From positions 101,194 through 165,193 of the forward strand of contig CALHGK010000004.1 of assembly GCA_938030095.1 (NCBI GenBank): 64,000 bases of DNA, written 5' to 3'. This DNA comes from an uncultured Candidatus Saccharibacteria bacterium. Its GTDB lineage: Bacteria; Patescibacteriota; Saccharimonadia; Saccharimonadales; Saccharimonadaceae. The position numbers were made by a program, and so were the translations under genes. The notes under the pieces are model-generated. The model was not told where the DNA came from. It was given only the letters and a program-made list of their open reading frames with translations, and made no database searches. Below, piece by piece: positions 34,552 to 43,243 of this stretch; the first letter of the stretch is position 1, and each line of letters starts with the position of its first letter.

Positions 34552-35967
34552 ATGAAATACACTATCACAAAGCACACCACCACACAGGGTCTGCCTGTCT
34601 GGCTGGTCGACACTCCTGACGCAACAACTATTCAAACTACCATTGCCGTGCGGGCAGGGTATGAGTACGTTGGTGACGCTCGCATCTACGAAGCACCACG
34701 TATCGTCCAGCACATCTTGACCCAAACCATGAATGATAACCACATTGGCGCGTCGGCGTGTATCTACCAAGATCGGCTGCAGCATTTTGTGGCTTATTCA
34801 CTTCAGGCAGAGAGCGCACCGCAGTTTGCTACAAAGCTGGGTCATATGATACACAGCCTATACCAAACACGTATCACACGCAGTGCCTTCCAGGCTGCTA
34901 AAAAGCGTACACTTGCCGAGATCACTGAGGAAGAGCAAAATATTGACATTGCTCTTAAGAGCGACAATGAGCGCCAAATGTTTAGCAGGCCAAAGATTAA
35001 GTGGCGAGCAAAGCTCACACCCGACATCTCTTTACAGGATATACAGCGATTTTATGGGATGTTTTATACACTGGCTAACAGTGACATTGTTATCACTGCT
35101 AATATGCACGCGCCTGATTGGGATGAGACGGTAATTCTGCAGGCGATTGAGCAGGCCTGTGATGGTGCCGCGGTCGGGCAGCGATTTCCGCTCTATCAAA
35201 TGAGCTATCTCAAGACAATGACTCAACAAGATCGCTATGGGACAATTATCGTGCCGCAACTCTCAGCCAAACATTTTCAGTTTAATGGCGTGTTGCATAC
35301 GATCGGTTTTCATGGGTTTCGTCTCAACTTTGCGCAAGATCCACTGATGGAGATAAGCGCTCGGATGCTTGCAGAATGTATATTAGTGCTGTTTACTATG
35401 CCCAATCGATTGGGTGACTCTTTCAAAGATCACCCCTTATATCAAGCACGGTGTGCTGCAAAATACTGCACGATATTTAATGAGAATGATATGGCTGTCC
35501 GCGAAACTGGCCAATCATACCGTTTTATCATTCATTACATTGTCGAGGACAGTGATATGCCATTGTTTGAGGAAAAGTTATGGCGGGGGCTGCAAAAGCT
35601 TGCAAACGAGGGGGTGCCACCTGAGGTATTTGAGATTGCTCAGCAAGCAGTATCATGGCGGATCGACAACGAAGCAAAGATAGAGCGCTTTCATGGGTGG
35701 GTGACACGACAGATTATTAAACGGTTTAAGGACGAAGCCCCGGTAGTGAGTTATGATGACATCGTTCGGGCATGCTGGGAAATACGACCGGAGACTGTGA
35801 CACTTGCTGCAAAAACCGCATTGCTTAAGAACTGGGTCTTTAACACTCACATGACGATCGAGAATGATTGTCAATCTATTGCTCAGACAATATACAATAC
35901 TATGGAACCCGTATTAATCACACTTGATGATATCCCAAGCAAACTATCGACAGAAGAACTTGAGTAA
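34552..35967 (+). CDS. M16 (pitrilysin)-like protein with degenerate zinc site
   Basis: A 471-residue protein with the outline of an M16 peptidase half: an opening strand GLPVWLVDTPDATTIQTTIAVRAGYEYVG, then the helix where active enzymes carry HFLEH. Here the segment is R50-I-V-Q-H54, so the first His and the catalytic Glu are lost and it should be proteolytically inactive. The later duplicate-domain features (PNRLGDSF, FIIHYIVED) also fit. Inactive M16 subunits usually act as partners of active ones; none is nearby. ATG 34552 is set by the -10 6 nt upstream. Confidence 0.55.
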   Translation: MKYTITKHTTTQGLPVWLVDTPDATTIQTTIAVRAGYEYVGDARIYEAPRIVQHILTQTMNDNHIGASACIYQDRLQHFVAYSLQAESAPQFATKLGHMIHSLYQTRITRSAFQAAKKRTLAEITEEEQNIDIALKSDNERQMFSRPKIKWRAKLTPDISLQDIQRFYGMFYTLANSDIVITANMHAPDWDETVILQAIEQACDGAAVGQRFPLYQMSYLKTMTQQDRYGTIIVPQLSAKHFQFNGVLHTIGFHGFRLNFAQDPLMEISARMLAECILVLFTMPNRLGDSFKDHPLYQARCAAKYCTIFNENDMAVRETGQSYRFIIHYIVEDSDMPLFEEKLWRGLQKLANEGVPPEVFEIAQQAVSWRIDNEAKIERFHGWVTRQIIKRFKDEAPVVSYDDIVRACWEIRPETVTLAAKTALLKNWVFNTHMTIENDCQSIAQTIYNTMEPVLITLDDIPSKLSTEELE

Positions 35968-35985
35968 GTGAGCAATATAAAATCA

Positions 35986-36014
35986 AAAAGAGTGATAGCA
36001 GCTATCACTCTTTT
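35986..36014. terminator. Bidirectional terminator
   Basis: A 14-bp perfect stem AAAAGAGTGATAGC/GCTATCACTCTTTT with a 1-nt centre lies between the convergent 34552 gene and rpsJ. Confidence 0.88.
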
Positions 36015-36038
36015 CTTAGGTGCTTCTATAGCAACAAG

Positions 36039-36359
36039 CTACATCCGAATCTCAACATCCACGCCAGCTGGCAAGCTGAGGTTGTGGAGGTTGTCGATCG
36101 TCTTGGGTGTGGCGTTGGTGATATCGATGAGACGCTTGTGAACGCGCATCTCGAATGTCTCACCACCAGTCTTGTATACGTGTGGGCTCTTTACCACTGT
36201 GTAGCTGCTGCGCCGTGTTGGTAGCGGCACAGGACCTGCCACGCTTGCGCCAGTGCGCAGGGCAGTGTCGATGATTTGCTTGGCCGATTGGTCGATCACC
36301 TTGTGGTCGTATGCCTTGAGGCGAATCCGAATCTTGAGCCCTTGGTTGTTTTGAGCCAT
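36039..36359 (-). CDS. rpsJ: Ribosomal protein S10
   Basis: A 106-residue S10 (also NusE in antitermination) with KIRIRLKAYDHKVIDQSAKQI, GPVPLPTRRSSYTV and the TFEMRVHKRLIDI motif. ATG 36359 has AAGGAGGAG 4 nt upstream; the longer frame is leader. It is monocistronic here, flanked by a convergent gene and divergent secY, whereas in most bacteria it heads the S10 operon. Confidence 0.95.
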   Translation of the reverse strand: MAQNNQGLKIRIRLKAYDHKVIDQSAKQIIDTALRTGASVAGPVPLPTRRSSYTVVKSPHVYKTGGETFEMRVHKRLIDITNATPKTIDNLHNLSLPAGVDVEIRM

Positions 36360-36653
36360 TGCTCCTCCTTGTATGTGCAACTCTGTAACTTCAGCACGGT
36401 TTAGACGAACTAAATTATCAGAGTAAATTAATAATACATCTAGCATTATATCATGAGAATATGCATCTCGTGTTATTTATCATGAGTTGCCATTGGTCTA
36501 TATTTGGGCGTCAGCTACAAAGATATGAATCTCTCACAGAATTTTGCGCTCAAAGCCGCCCATATTGACAGCTGACCCTTTCGCTTCTGGGGCAATTCGT
36601 GTATACTGTACTAGATATAGCGTTATAGTAGTTAGTGGCAAAAGGGACAATAT

Positions 36654-38129
36654 ATGAACTGGAAGATTATTCTTCGATCGCTCAAAAATAAAGACATGCA
36701 AAAACGCCTTGGTATTGTGCTCGGGCTCATCGTCGCCTATCGTTTTTTGGCACATGTGCCAGTACCGTTGGCCGAGCCAAGCCGACTCAAGGACATTATC
36801 CAAAATGTGGTATCGGCAAGCGACTTTGGCGGCTTCTTAAACATCCTGACTGGTGGAGCATTAGCTCAGCTGTCTATCGTTTTGATCGGCCTTGGGCCCT
36901 TCATTAATGCCAGCATTATTACGCAGCTGCTTACCAAAGCCATCCCAAGCCTTGAGGAGATGCACAAAGATGGTGAGTCGGGCCGGCGCAAGATCAATCA
37001 GTGGACGCGTATCGCTAGTGTGCCGCTGGCGATTGCTCAGTCGATCGGTATTATCTATTTCCTGCGCCAATCAGTCTTGGCTGGGAGCACAACCGGTACG
37101 GTAGCTGGTTCGCTCCATGAGTGGATTGTTGCCGTAACGGCGCTCACTGCTGGCTCGCTCCTCTTGATGTGGCTTGGCGAGCTGATGACAGAGCAGGGCG
37201 TTGGTAATGGTATTAGCCTGCTCATCTTCGCCAGTGTGATTAGCCAGCTGCCAACCACCTTTGGGTCGATCTACTCATCGCTCTTCAATACTCAAGATGG
37301 TGCACTCAGCGTCTTTGGCTGGTTCTCACTGCCCGTTAACCCAACAACCTTCTGGACAGTGGTCGTTCTTGGGACGATCGGCCTCATCTTGCTCTATCTC
37401 CTCGTTAAGATTAACGAAGCACAGCGCATCGTCACGATCAATTATGCCAAGCGGGTTGGTGGCAATAGCTCATATGGCGGCATCAAGAGCATTCTGCCTA
37501 TCAAGCTTATCGCTGCGGGTGTGGTGCCGGTCATTTTTGCGGTAGCATTCCTCAGCTTGCCAGCTTTTGTGGGGCAGCTATTGCATGCGACACCTGGCGC
37601 GAATCAGCAGTTAGCAAACAACCTTATTCAGTGGTTCCAAGCACCGACTGCTCAGACTTACGCCACAGGTGGCCTGACAGTGCTCATCTACCCATCGATT
37701 TACTTCTTACTGGTCATTGCCTTCACCTACTTCTACACTGGCATCGTCTTTAATGCAAGTGAGATTACGGAGAGTCTCGAGAACCAAGGTGGATTCATTG
37801 AGGGGATTCGCCCCGGCCCTACCACCGAGAAATATCTGTCACGTACCGTTAATCGGCTCAATCTGTTTGGTTCGCTCGCGCTGGGGCTCATCGCCGTCAT
37901 TCCGTTTGCGATCGATTACATCTTTGCGCAGCTTGGCATTAATGCCAATAACATGGCAATCGGTGGTACGAGCTTGCTCATTGTCGTCACAGTTGGCCTC
38001 GAGACGCTTCGCCAGATTAACTCGCGAGCGCTGATGGTAACATATGACGACTTCTCAGTCGATGATCTTGATGCTAAGCCAAAGAAGCGCGGCTTGCTTG
38101 GCCGGCGCCGCACCGCTGCAAAGGCATAA
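36654..38129 (+). CDS. secY: Preprotein translocase subunit SecY
   Basis: A 491-residue ten-span channel protein. It has the N-terminal AYRFLAHVPVP, plug-proximal GGALAQLSIVLIGLGPFINASIITQLL, the GELMTEQGVGNGISLLIFA segment and the cytoplasmic loop GFIEGIRPGPTTEKYLSRTVNRL. It forms the SecYEG channel with SecE (58661). TATACT (36602-36607) is the likely -10. It stands alone, without adk/map/infA in the same transcript, since a terminator follows. Confidence 0.96.
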   Translation: MNWKIILRSLKNKDMQKRLGIVLGLIVAYRFLAHVPVPLAEPSRLKDIIQNVVSASDFGGFLNILTGGALAQLSIVLIGLGPFINASIITQLLTKAIPSLEEMHKDGESGRRKINQWTRIASVPLAIAQSIGIIYFLRQSVLAGSTTGTVAGSLHEWIVAVTALTAGSLLLMWLGELMTEQGVGNGISLLIFASVISQLPTTFGSIYSSLFNTQDGALSVFGWFSLPVNPTTFWTVVVLGTIGLILLYLLVKINEAQRIVTINYAKRVGGNSSYGGIKSILPIKLIAAGVVPVIFAVAFLSLPAFVGQLLHATPGANQQLANNLIQWFQAPTAQTYATGGLTVLIYPSIYFLLVIAFTYFYTGIVFNASEITESLENQGGFIEGIRPGPTTEKYLSRTVNRLNLFGSLALGLIAVIPFAIDYIFAQLGINANNMAIGGTSLLIVVTVGLETLRQINSRALMVTYDDFSVDDLDAKPKKRGLLGRRRTAAKA

Positions 38130-38156
38130 GCTGCCACTATAGTATATCTTGTCAAT

Positions 38157-38188
38157 AATACCGCTACCTCTGTCTGTAGCGGTATTTT
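38157..38188 (+). terminator. secY terminator
   Basis: An 11-bp perfect stem AATACCGCTAC/GTAGCGGTATT with an 8-nt loop and T run. Confidence 0.85.
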
Positions 38189-38473
38189 GATACGTCTTTC
38201 GTGTTTCTGCAATAGTTTACTGCCGCGCCTACTGGGTATGCCATTAGTGGCGTAGTATCTTAGTATTGTATACCAAATGTAAAGAGAGGGTAGAGTGCTA
38301 AACTGTGCTAGGGTAGAGAAGGTACTGTAAGGAAGTAGCGAACGCCTGCGCATAATATTATTAAACCAGTGGGTGCTTCTATAGGGCGATCTCAGCGCAG
38401 CCTTTTTATAAGAACACCGTTGCTGCACGAAAATACTATTCATAATCGTACAATAATTAATGCAAAAAACTAA
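38189..38473. other. Intergenic region without a confident gene
   Basis: 285 bases with no convincing coding frame on either strand. A possible small RNA end is visible: CTGCGC (38346-38351) can pair with GCGCAG (38395-38400), directly followed by CCTTTTTATAA. A half CIRCE site GAGTGCTAA occurs near 38293, but no left arm exists. Confidence 0.35.
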
Positions 38474-38503
38474 CTATTTCTCTTTACTCACACAGAGAAA
38501 TAG
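38474..38503. promoter_or_regulatory. 10-bp inverted repeat over the infA -35 box
   Basis: CTATTTCTCT (38474-38483), a 10-nt spacer, and the exact reverse complement AGAGAAATAG (38494-38503). The -35 box TTTACT (38483-38488) lies at the left-arm edge and in the spacer, a layout like the CIRCE at clpP. It is a candidate operator; no T run follows, so it is not a terminator. Confidence 0.6.
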
Positions 38504-38511
38504 CGTATAAT
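38483..38511 (+). promoter_or_regulatory. Promoter of the infA-rpmJ-rpsM... operon
   Basis: -35 TTTACT (38483-38488), 17-bp spacer, -10 TATAAT (38506-38511). The start site is near 38518, leaving about 10 nt before ATG 38528 and no room for a Shine-Dalgarno. Confidence 0.75.
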
Positions 38512-38527
38512 ACGAAGCTGTATATCT

Positions 38528-38752
38528 ATGGCAAGTTCGAAAGAAGTTATCAAATTGCGCGGCAAGGTAGTGGAAGCACTGCCTAATACGCAATTTAAGG
38601 TAGAATTGGAGAACGGCCTAAGCATTATCGCTCATATCAGCGGCAAGATGCGCAAGCATCACATCCGTTTGGTCCCAGGCGATACCGTGGAAGTCGAGTT
38701 AACCCCGTACGATCTCACAAAGGGCAGAATCGTCTTCCGCGCACGCGTTTAA
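38528..38752 (+). CDS. infA: Translation initiation factor IF-1
   Basis: A 74-residue OB-fold protein (KLRGKVVEALPNTQFKVELENG, then HISGKMRKHHIRLVPGDTVEVELTPYDLTKGRIVFR), full length for IF-1. It binds the 30S A site during initiation. It is first gene of the ribosomal alpha-type operon and its mRNA leader is very short. Confidence 0.96.
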   Translation: MASSKEVIKLRGKVVEALPNTQFKVELENGLSIIAHISGKMRKHHIRLVPGDTVEVELTPYDLTKGRIVFRARV

Positions 38753-38829
38753 TAACGTAGAGCGGCGGCCTGATATCACCGCTGTTCTCAGTAACGGCAG
38801 GTTTTTCCTGTAGGGAGATTTGTACGCTC

Positions 38830-38946
38830 ATGAAAGTTCGTGCGAGTGTCAAAAAGATCAGCCCCGATGATCAGCTGGTCCGGCGCAAAGGCCGACTCCG
38901 TGTCATCAACAAGAAAAAACCTAAGAATAAGCAAAGGCAGGGTTAA
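38830..38946 (+). CDS. rpmJ: Ribosomal protein L36, zinc-free form
   Basis: A 38-residue L36 beginning MKVRASVKKIS and ending KKPKNKQRQG, the exact length of E. coli L36. The four zinc ligands C11, C14, C27 and H33 are replaced by S11, D14, N27 and N33, so it cannot bind zinc in the classical way. GGGAG precedes ATG 38830 by about 12 nt. It lies between infA and rpsM as in most bacteria. Confidence 0.95.
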   Translation: MKVRASVKKISPDDQLVRRKGRLRVINKKKPKNKQRQG

Positions 38947-38948
38947 GC

Positions 38949-39335
38949 ATGGCTCGAATTGCTGGGGTAGTTATCCCATCAGACAAGCAAGTGCACATTG
39001 CTCTTACCTACATCCATGGTATTGGGCGCACACTTGCTCGAGACATCCTTGCGGCGGCAAAAATTGAGCCGACCACTCGGGTGAAAGATCTCACCGAGGC
39101 TGAGGAGCAGAAACTTCGCGACATTATCGACAAAGATTATGTCACCGAAGGTGATCTGCAACGCCTGGTGACCAACAATATCAAACGCCTCAAAGACATT
39201 GGTGCATACCGCGGTCTCAGGCACAAAAATGGCTTGCCAACACGCGGTCAGCGCACTCGAACGAACGCACGAACTCGCAAGGGTAAGGCGATCGCCGTCG
39301 GCGGAGCACAGCCAAAGGCAGCAAGTAAGACGTAG
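38949..39335 (+). CDS. rpsM: Ribosomal protein S13
   Basis: A 128-residue S13 with MARIAGVVIPSDKQVHIALTYIHGIGRT, the DIGAYRGLRHKNGLPTRGQRTRTNARTRKG signature and a short basic tail. It sits in the 30S head at the subunit interface. It starts 2 nt after rpmJ. Confidence 0.97.
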   Translation: MARIAGVVIPSDKQVHIALTYIHGIGRTLARDILAAAKIEPTTRVKDLTEAEEQKLRDIIDKDYVTEGDLQRLVTNNIKRLKDIGAYRGLRHKNGLPTRGQRTRTNARTRKGKAIAVGGAQPKAASKT

Positions 39336-39350
39336 GAGAAAGGACGAGAT

Positions 39351-39740
39351 ATGGCACAAGCAAAATCCACCAAGAAAAAGCAGCGCCGATCAGTCCCATC
39401 TGGTCAGCTGCATGTACAGGCAACCTTTAACAACACCATTGTTACATTTGCAGACAGCAAGGGCAACGTCTTGACCGCTGCCAGCGCTGGTGCATGTGGT
39501 TTTCGTGGGAGCAAGAAGGGTACAGCCTACGCAGCACAGATTGCTGCAGAAAAAGCCGCAGAAGCTGCCAAGAGTAGCTACGGCGTCCGCACCGTTGATG
39601 TATTCGTCAAGGGTGTTGGGCTCGGCCGTGATGCGGCAATTCGCGCAATGAGCAACTTCGACATTGCCGTCAATAGCATCAAAGATGTAACGGGTGTGCC
39701 ACACGGTGGCGTTCGCCCACGAAAGGCAAGGAGGGCGTAA
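39351..39740 (+). CDS. rpsK: Ribosomal protein S11
   Basis: A 129-residue S11 of the 30S platform. TFNNTIVTFADSKGNVLTAASAG and the C-terminal DVTGVPHGGVRPRKARR signature are intact. GAAAGGACGAG upstream serves as ribosome site. Confidence 0.97.
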   Translation: MAQAKSTKKKQRRSVPSGQLHVQATFNNTIVTFADSKGNVLTAASAGACGFRGSKKGTAYAAQIAAEKAAEAAKSSYGVRTVDVFVKGVGLGRDAAIRAMSNFDIAVNSIKDVTGVPHGGVRPRKARRA

Positions 39741-40358
39741 ATGGCACGAGATAGAAGCCCAATCGTGAAACAGAGCCGCCGCGAAGGCGTAGCGCTTCAC
39801 CCCAAGGCACACAAGATTTTGGCACGCAAGAGCGGCATTCCGGGTGAGCACGCTCACGGCCGTCAAAGCAAGCCAAGCATGTACGCAACCCAGCTCCGCG
39901 AGAAGCAAAAAGTGCGCCGCATGTACGGACTGCTCGAGAAGCAGTTTGCTAAGCTGATGAACGAAGCAACGCGCAAGCCAGGCCTCAGTGGCGAGAACCT
40001 TCTCCGCTTTCTCGAGCTCCGGCTCGACAACGCGGTGTACCGTGCTGGCTTTGCGACAAGTCGTCGCCAGGCCCGCCAGCTGGTGAGTCACGGTCACTTT
40101 GAGCTTAATGGTCGCCGCGTCGACATTCCATCAATTCGCCTCAAGGCAGGGGATGTTATTACCGTTCGGCCAAAGAGTGCAAAGTCTGGCTACTTTACTG
40201 CAATTGACGACATCTACGGCAACACCTCCCAACCACCACTGAGTTGGCTTAAGAGCGATATCAAAAAACTCAAGATCGAAGTATCGGGCGAGCCAAAGCG
40301 CGAAGAAGCTGAAGCTGGCATCAACGAGCAGCTGATTGTTGAGTATTACTCACGCTAA
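39741..40358 (+). CDS. rpsD: Ribosomal protein S4, zinc-free form
   Basis: A 205-residue S4 with the S4 RNA-binding domain (LRLDNAVYRAGFATSRRQARQLVSHGHFELNG split over two helices). The N-terminus follows the zinc-binding (C+) layout residue for residue, but the ligand positions C9, C12, C26 and C31 are V9, S12, I26 and S31; the protein contains no cysteine at all. It is a primary 16S binder and assembly starter. ATG directly follows the rpsK stop. Confidence 0.97.
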   Translation: MARDRSPIVKQSRREGVALHPKAHKILARKSGIPGEHAHGRQSKPSMYATQLREKQKVRRMYGLLEKQFAKLMNEATRKPGLSGENLLRFLELRLDNAVYRAGFATSRRQARQLVSHGHFELNGRRVDIPSIRLKAGDVITVRPKSAKSGYFTAIDDIYGNTSQPPLSWLKSDIKKLKIEVSGEPKREEAEAGINEQLIVEYYSR

Positions 40359-40380
40359 CAAGGGTAAGGAGAATTTGTAC

Positions 40381-41304
40381 ATGTCTAAATTAATTCACGA
40401 TCCGGCGTTGGCGCGCATCGATGACAATGGGCCGCACAGCAGCACATTTGTCATTGAGCCATTGCACGCCAGCTACGGCAACACGCTGGGCAACAGCTTG
40501 CGCCGGGTGCTGCTGAGCAGTATCCGCGGTGGGGCCTTTACGGCTTTCCGAATGCAGGGTGCAACGCACGAGTTCACTACGGTGCCTGGCGTCAAGGAAG
40601 ATGTCACCGACATCATGCTCAACCTCAAGGGTGTCGACTTGGTTGTTCACAGCGATGACCCAGTCGAGCTGCGCCTTGAAAAGCAGGGTGCTGGCGCAGT
40701 AACCGCTGGGGATATTGCAGCTAATGCTGAGGTTGAGGTTGTCAACCCTGAGCACGTCATCTGCACGATTGATGACCCGCAAGCGAATGTCGTTATTGAT
40801 TTGGTGGCTGAGGCTGGTCGGGGGTACTACCCGATGGAGGAGTCGAGTGCTAACCGGTTGCACAGCGACATGATCGCCATGGATGCACAGTTTAGCCCCG
40901 TGACTCGAGTGCGCTTTAAGGTAGATCCAACTCGTGTTGGTCAAGAAACCAACCTGGAGCGGCTTGAGATGACCGTCGAGACTGACGGTAGCTTGACGCC
41001 TCGCGATGCCTTCGAGCAAGCTGCGGCGATTTTGGTCAATCAATACACCGCTCTGGCTGGTAGCACAACTGTTGTATCGGCACCAGCGCTTGGCACCCAG
41101 ACTGCTGAGGAAGATAACGAGCTAAATACCTCGATCGAAGACCTTGGCCTCAGTGCCCGCACCGCAAACGCGCTCATCAACAATGAGATCCGCACCGTTC
41201 ACGACCTCGTCACTTTGACGGAGCAGGACCTGCGCGAACTCAAAGGCTTTGGCAGCAAAGCCCTCGACGAAGTAAAAGATAAACTAGCAGAATTGGAGCT
41301 CTAA
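40381..41304 (+). CDS. rpoA: DNA-directed RNA polymerase subunit alpha
   Basis: 307 residues. The N-terminal dimerisation domain has EPLHASYGNTLGNSLRRVLLSS and PGVKEDVTDIMLNLK; the C-terminal domain (about 240-307) has the helix-hairpin-helix LGLSARTANALINNEI and DLRELKGFGSKALDEV. AAGGAG lies 10 nt before ATG 40381. The rplQ ATG abuts its stop. Confidence 0.97.
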   Translation: MSKLIHDPALARIDDNGPHSSTFVIEPLHASYGNTLGNSLRRVLLSSIRGGAFTAFRMQGATHEFTTVPGVKEDVTDIMLNLKGVDLVVHSDDPVELRLEKQGAGAVTAGDIAANAEVEVVNPEHVICTIDDPQANVVIDLVAEAGRGYYPMEESSANRLHSDMIAMDAQFSPVTRVRFKVDPTRVGQETNLERLEMTVETDGSLTPRDAFEQAAAILVNQYTALAGSTTVVSAPALGTQTAEEDNELNTSIEDLGLSARTANALINNEIRTVHDLVTLTEQDLRELKGFGSKALDEVKDKLAELEL

Positions 41305-41709
41305 ATGCATCGACACGGATACAAAGGGCGCAAGCTCGGCCGCGAACGCGATCAACGTCGAGCCCTGCTCAAAGGCCTGGCAACCAGCTTGGTTGTTGAG
41401 GAGCGAATCGAAACGACGCTGCCCAAGGCCAAGGAGTTGGTGCGCTACATCGAAAAGCTCATTACCAAAGCTAAGAAGGGTGACCTCGCTCATCGCCGCG
41501 CAGTGATTGCTGGGCTCAACACCCAGGCTGCAGCGATCAAGCTGGTCGACCAGATTGCCCCGCAACTCAGCCATCGATCAAGTGGTCACGTGCGTGTGTA
41601 TCAGACACGCCTGCGCCGTGGCGATGGTGCACAGATGGCAGTGATTGAGTTTGTTGACGAGCTCAAGCCAATGCCTAAGCCCGAGGCAACCACAAAGGAG
41701 GCGAAGTAG
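41305..41709 (+). CDS. rplQ: Ribosomal protein L17
   Basis: A 134-residue L17 with MHRHGYKGRKLGRERDQRRALLKGLATSL and RAVIAGL, plus a Lys/Glu/Pro-rich tail. It sits near the exit tunnel. It starts at the base after the rpoA stop. Confidence 0.96.
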   Translation: MHRHGYKGRKLGRERDQRRALLKGLATSLVVEERIETTLPKAKELVRYIEKLITKAKKGDLAHRRAVIAGLNTQAAAIKLVDQIAPQLSHRSSGHVRVYQTRLRRGDGAQMAVIEFVDELKPMPKPEATTKEAK

Positions 41710-41711
41710 TT

Positions 41712-42149
41712 ATGGCTCACAAAACATTTTCGCAGAAGCCAGCCGATGTTAGCCGGCGCTGGATTTTGATCGACGCGAGCCAAGCACCACTTGGCCGCAC
41801 CGCAACAACCATTGCGCAGTACTTGGTGGGCAAATACAAGCCAACTTACACACCACACGTCGATGGGGGCGATTACGTTGTCGTCATCAACGCAGCCAAG
41901 GCTGTTGTGACCGGCAAGAAAGAGACGGACAAGATCTACTACCATCACAGTGGTTTCCCTGGTGGTATCAAAGACGCTCAGCTCAAAGAAGTGCGCGAAA
42001 ACGCACCAGAGCGCATCATTACTGCTGCTGTGAAGGGCATGTTGCCCAAGAACAAGCTTGCAGCAGATCGCCTGGCTCGTCTCCGCGTCTTTGCTGGCGA
42101 AGAGCACGCTCACACCGCACAGCAACCAGAGAAAGTAGAGGTACAATAA
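41712..42149 (+). CDS. rplM: Ribosomal protein L13
   Basis: A 145-residue L13 with RRWILIDASQAPLGRTATTIAQYLVGKYKP (in two segments), GDYVVVINAAKAVVTGKK and the AVKGMLPKNKL motif. An early 23S assembly protein. AAGGAG overlaps the end of rplQ. It is joined to the alpha operon here, where many bacteria place rplM-rpsI in a separate unit. Confidence 0.96.
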   Translation: MAHKTFSQKPADVSRRWILIDASQAPLGRTATTIAQYLVGKYKPTYTPHVDGGDYVVVINAAKAVVTGKKETDKIYYHHSGFPGGIKDAQLKEVRENAPERIITAAVKGMLPKNKLAADRLARLRVFAGEEHAHTAQQPEKVEVQ

Positions 42150-42548
42150 ATGGCACAAGCAACATACGACTATGGTCTTGGCCGGCGCAAAAGCGCTACT
42201 GCCCGCGCTCGACTGGTCAAAGGTAAGGGAAATGTAACGATTAATGGCAAGTCAGCACTTGACTACCTGTCAGGCAACAAGACATTGCTAGCTGAAGTAA
42301 CCGACCCACTAGCCTTGGTAGGTAAGCAAAAAGAGTTTGACGTCACCATCCTGGTGAAGGGTGGTGGCCTCAGCGGTCAGGTTGACGCCATCAAGATGGC
42401 GATCGCTAAAGCGATTACCGTTGGTGCACCAGACCTGCGCGGTACACTCAAGAAGGCGGAATTCTTGCGCCGTGACCCACGCGAAAAAGAGCGCAAAAAA
42501 TACGGTTTGCGCAGCGCCCGCAAACGCGAGCAATACTCGAAGCGTTAA
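42150..42548 (+). CDS. rpsI: Ribosomal protein S9
   Basis: A 132-residue S9 with YGLGRRKSATARARLVKGKG and the conserved C-terminal KKYGLRSARKREQYSKR tail whose final Arg/Lys touches the P-site tRNA. ATG directly follows the rplM stop. Last gene of the operon. Confidence 0.96.
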   Translation: MAQATYDYGLGRRKSATARARLVKGKGNVTINGKSALDYLSGNKTLLAEVTDPLALVGKQKEFDVTILVKGGGLSGQVDAIKMAIAKAITVGAPDLRGTLKKAEFLRRDPREKERKKYGLRSARKREQYSKR

Positions 42549-42570
42549 GCATTCTTGCCTACGCTTCACA

Positions 42571-42599
42571 AATACCCTGTCAATATGGCAGGGTATTTT
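42571..42599 (+). terminator. Terminator of the ribosomal operon
   Basis: Stem AATACCCTG/CAGGGTATT with a short loop and T run, 23 nt after rpsI. Confidence 0.85.
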
Positions 42600-42792
42600 G
42601 AGTTTCATCAATCTATATTTATATTGCTTATGTGTGCCTTTTGCTGGTTTCCGGGATGATATCAAGAGTAGCTACTTAATCACGATCGTGATTTAACACT
42701 AATAACACCATTATTGACTATGCATATATGGCCCATAACCCTACGAAGCTAAAATGCTTAAAAACTTCGCAGTATCATCGACCTCTCGTATG

Positions 42793-43158
42793 TTATATCA
42801 TGCCAAACACACCAAGTCGGTGCATTGTGACAAGCCCAATACCGGAAATGAAGATGATTGCAAAGGCAGATAACGTCCGGCAACCAACTTGGCGCCATCG
42901 CCGGCCTTCCGTTGTCTGTGGTTTATACCGAAACTTTAGGAGGAGCAGGAGCACGAGACCAACGAGCATCGCAATAATAGCAGCCTCGATACCCACACCC
43001 ACAAGATCAACTCCATACCGACCGCTCGACCCAACCTGAATAATCCCTGGTGTGTTCTCACTTGAGCAGGGATCCACCTCGTGTACAGGACTGATGATTC
43101 GCTGGTCTATACTTGTATTCCAGTATGATACGTAATCTTTCTTAGGTGGCATGCACAT
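42793..43158 (-). CDS. Small two-span membrane protein, unknown
   Basis: 121 residues: a polar N-terminal half with one Cys (VDPCSSEN), then two membrane helices (about 54-74, AAIIAMLVGLVLLLLL, and 93-115) separated by a basic loop (KFRYKPQTTEGRRWRQ). ATG 43158 has AAGGAAA 8 nt upstream and a TATACT -10 further up. No family is recognised. Confidence 0.6.
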   Translation of the reverse strand: MCMPPKKDYVSYWNTSIDQRIISPVHEVDPCSSENTPGIIQVGSSGRYGVDLVGVGIEAAIIAMLVGLVLLLLLKFRYKPQTTEGRRWRQVGCRTLSAFAIIFISGIGLVTMHRLGVFGMI

Positions 43159-43243
43159 TGTCTATTTCCTTGATTACCGATGTTTTTAGTATAACGCATA
43201 TCGTCGCAATTCAATTAAAAGATGGTACAATAATATACTAAGT

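Noticed and set aside
38280..38310. A second CIRCE element suggested by GAGTGCTAA near 38293.
   Set aside because: The required TTAGCACTC arm 9 nt upstream is absent, so this is a half site by chance.
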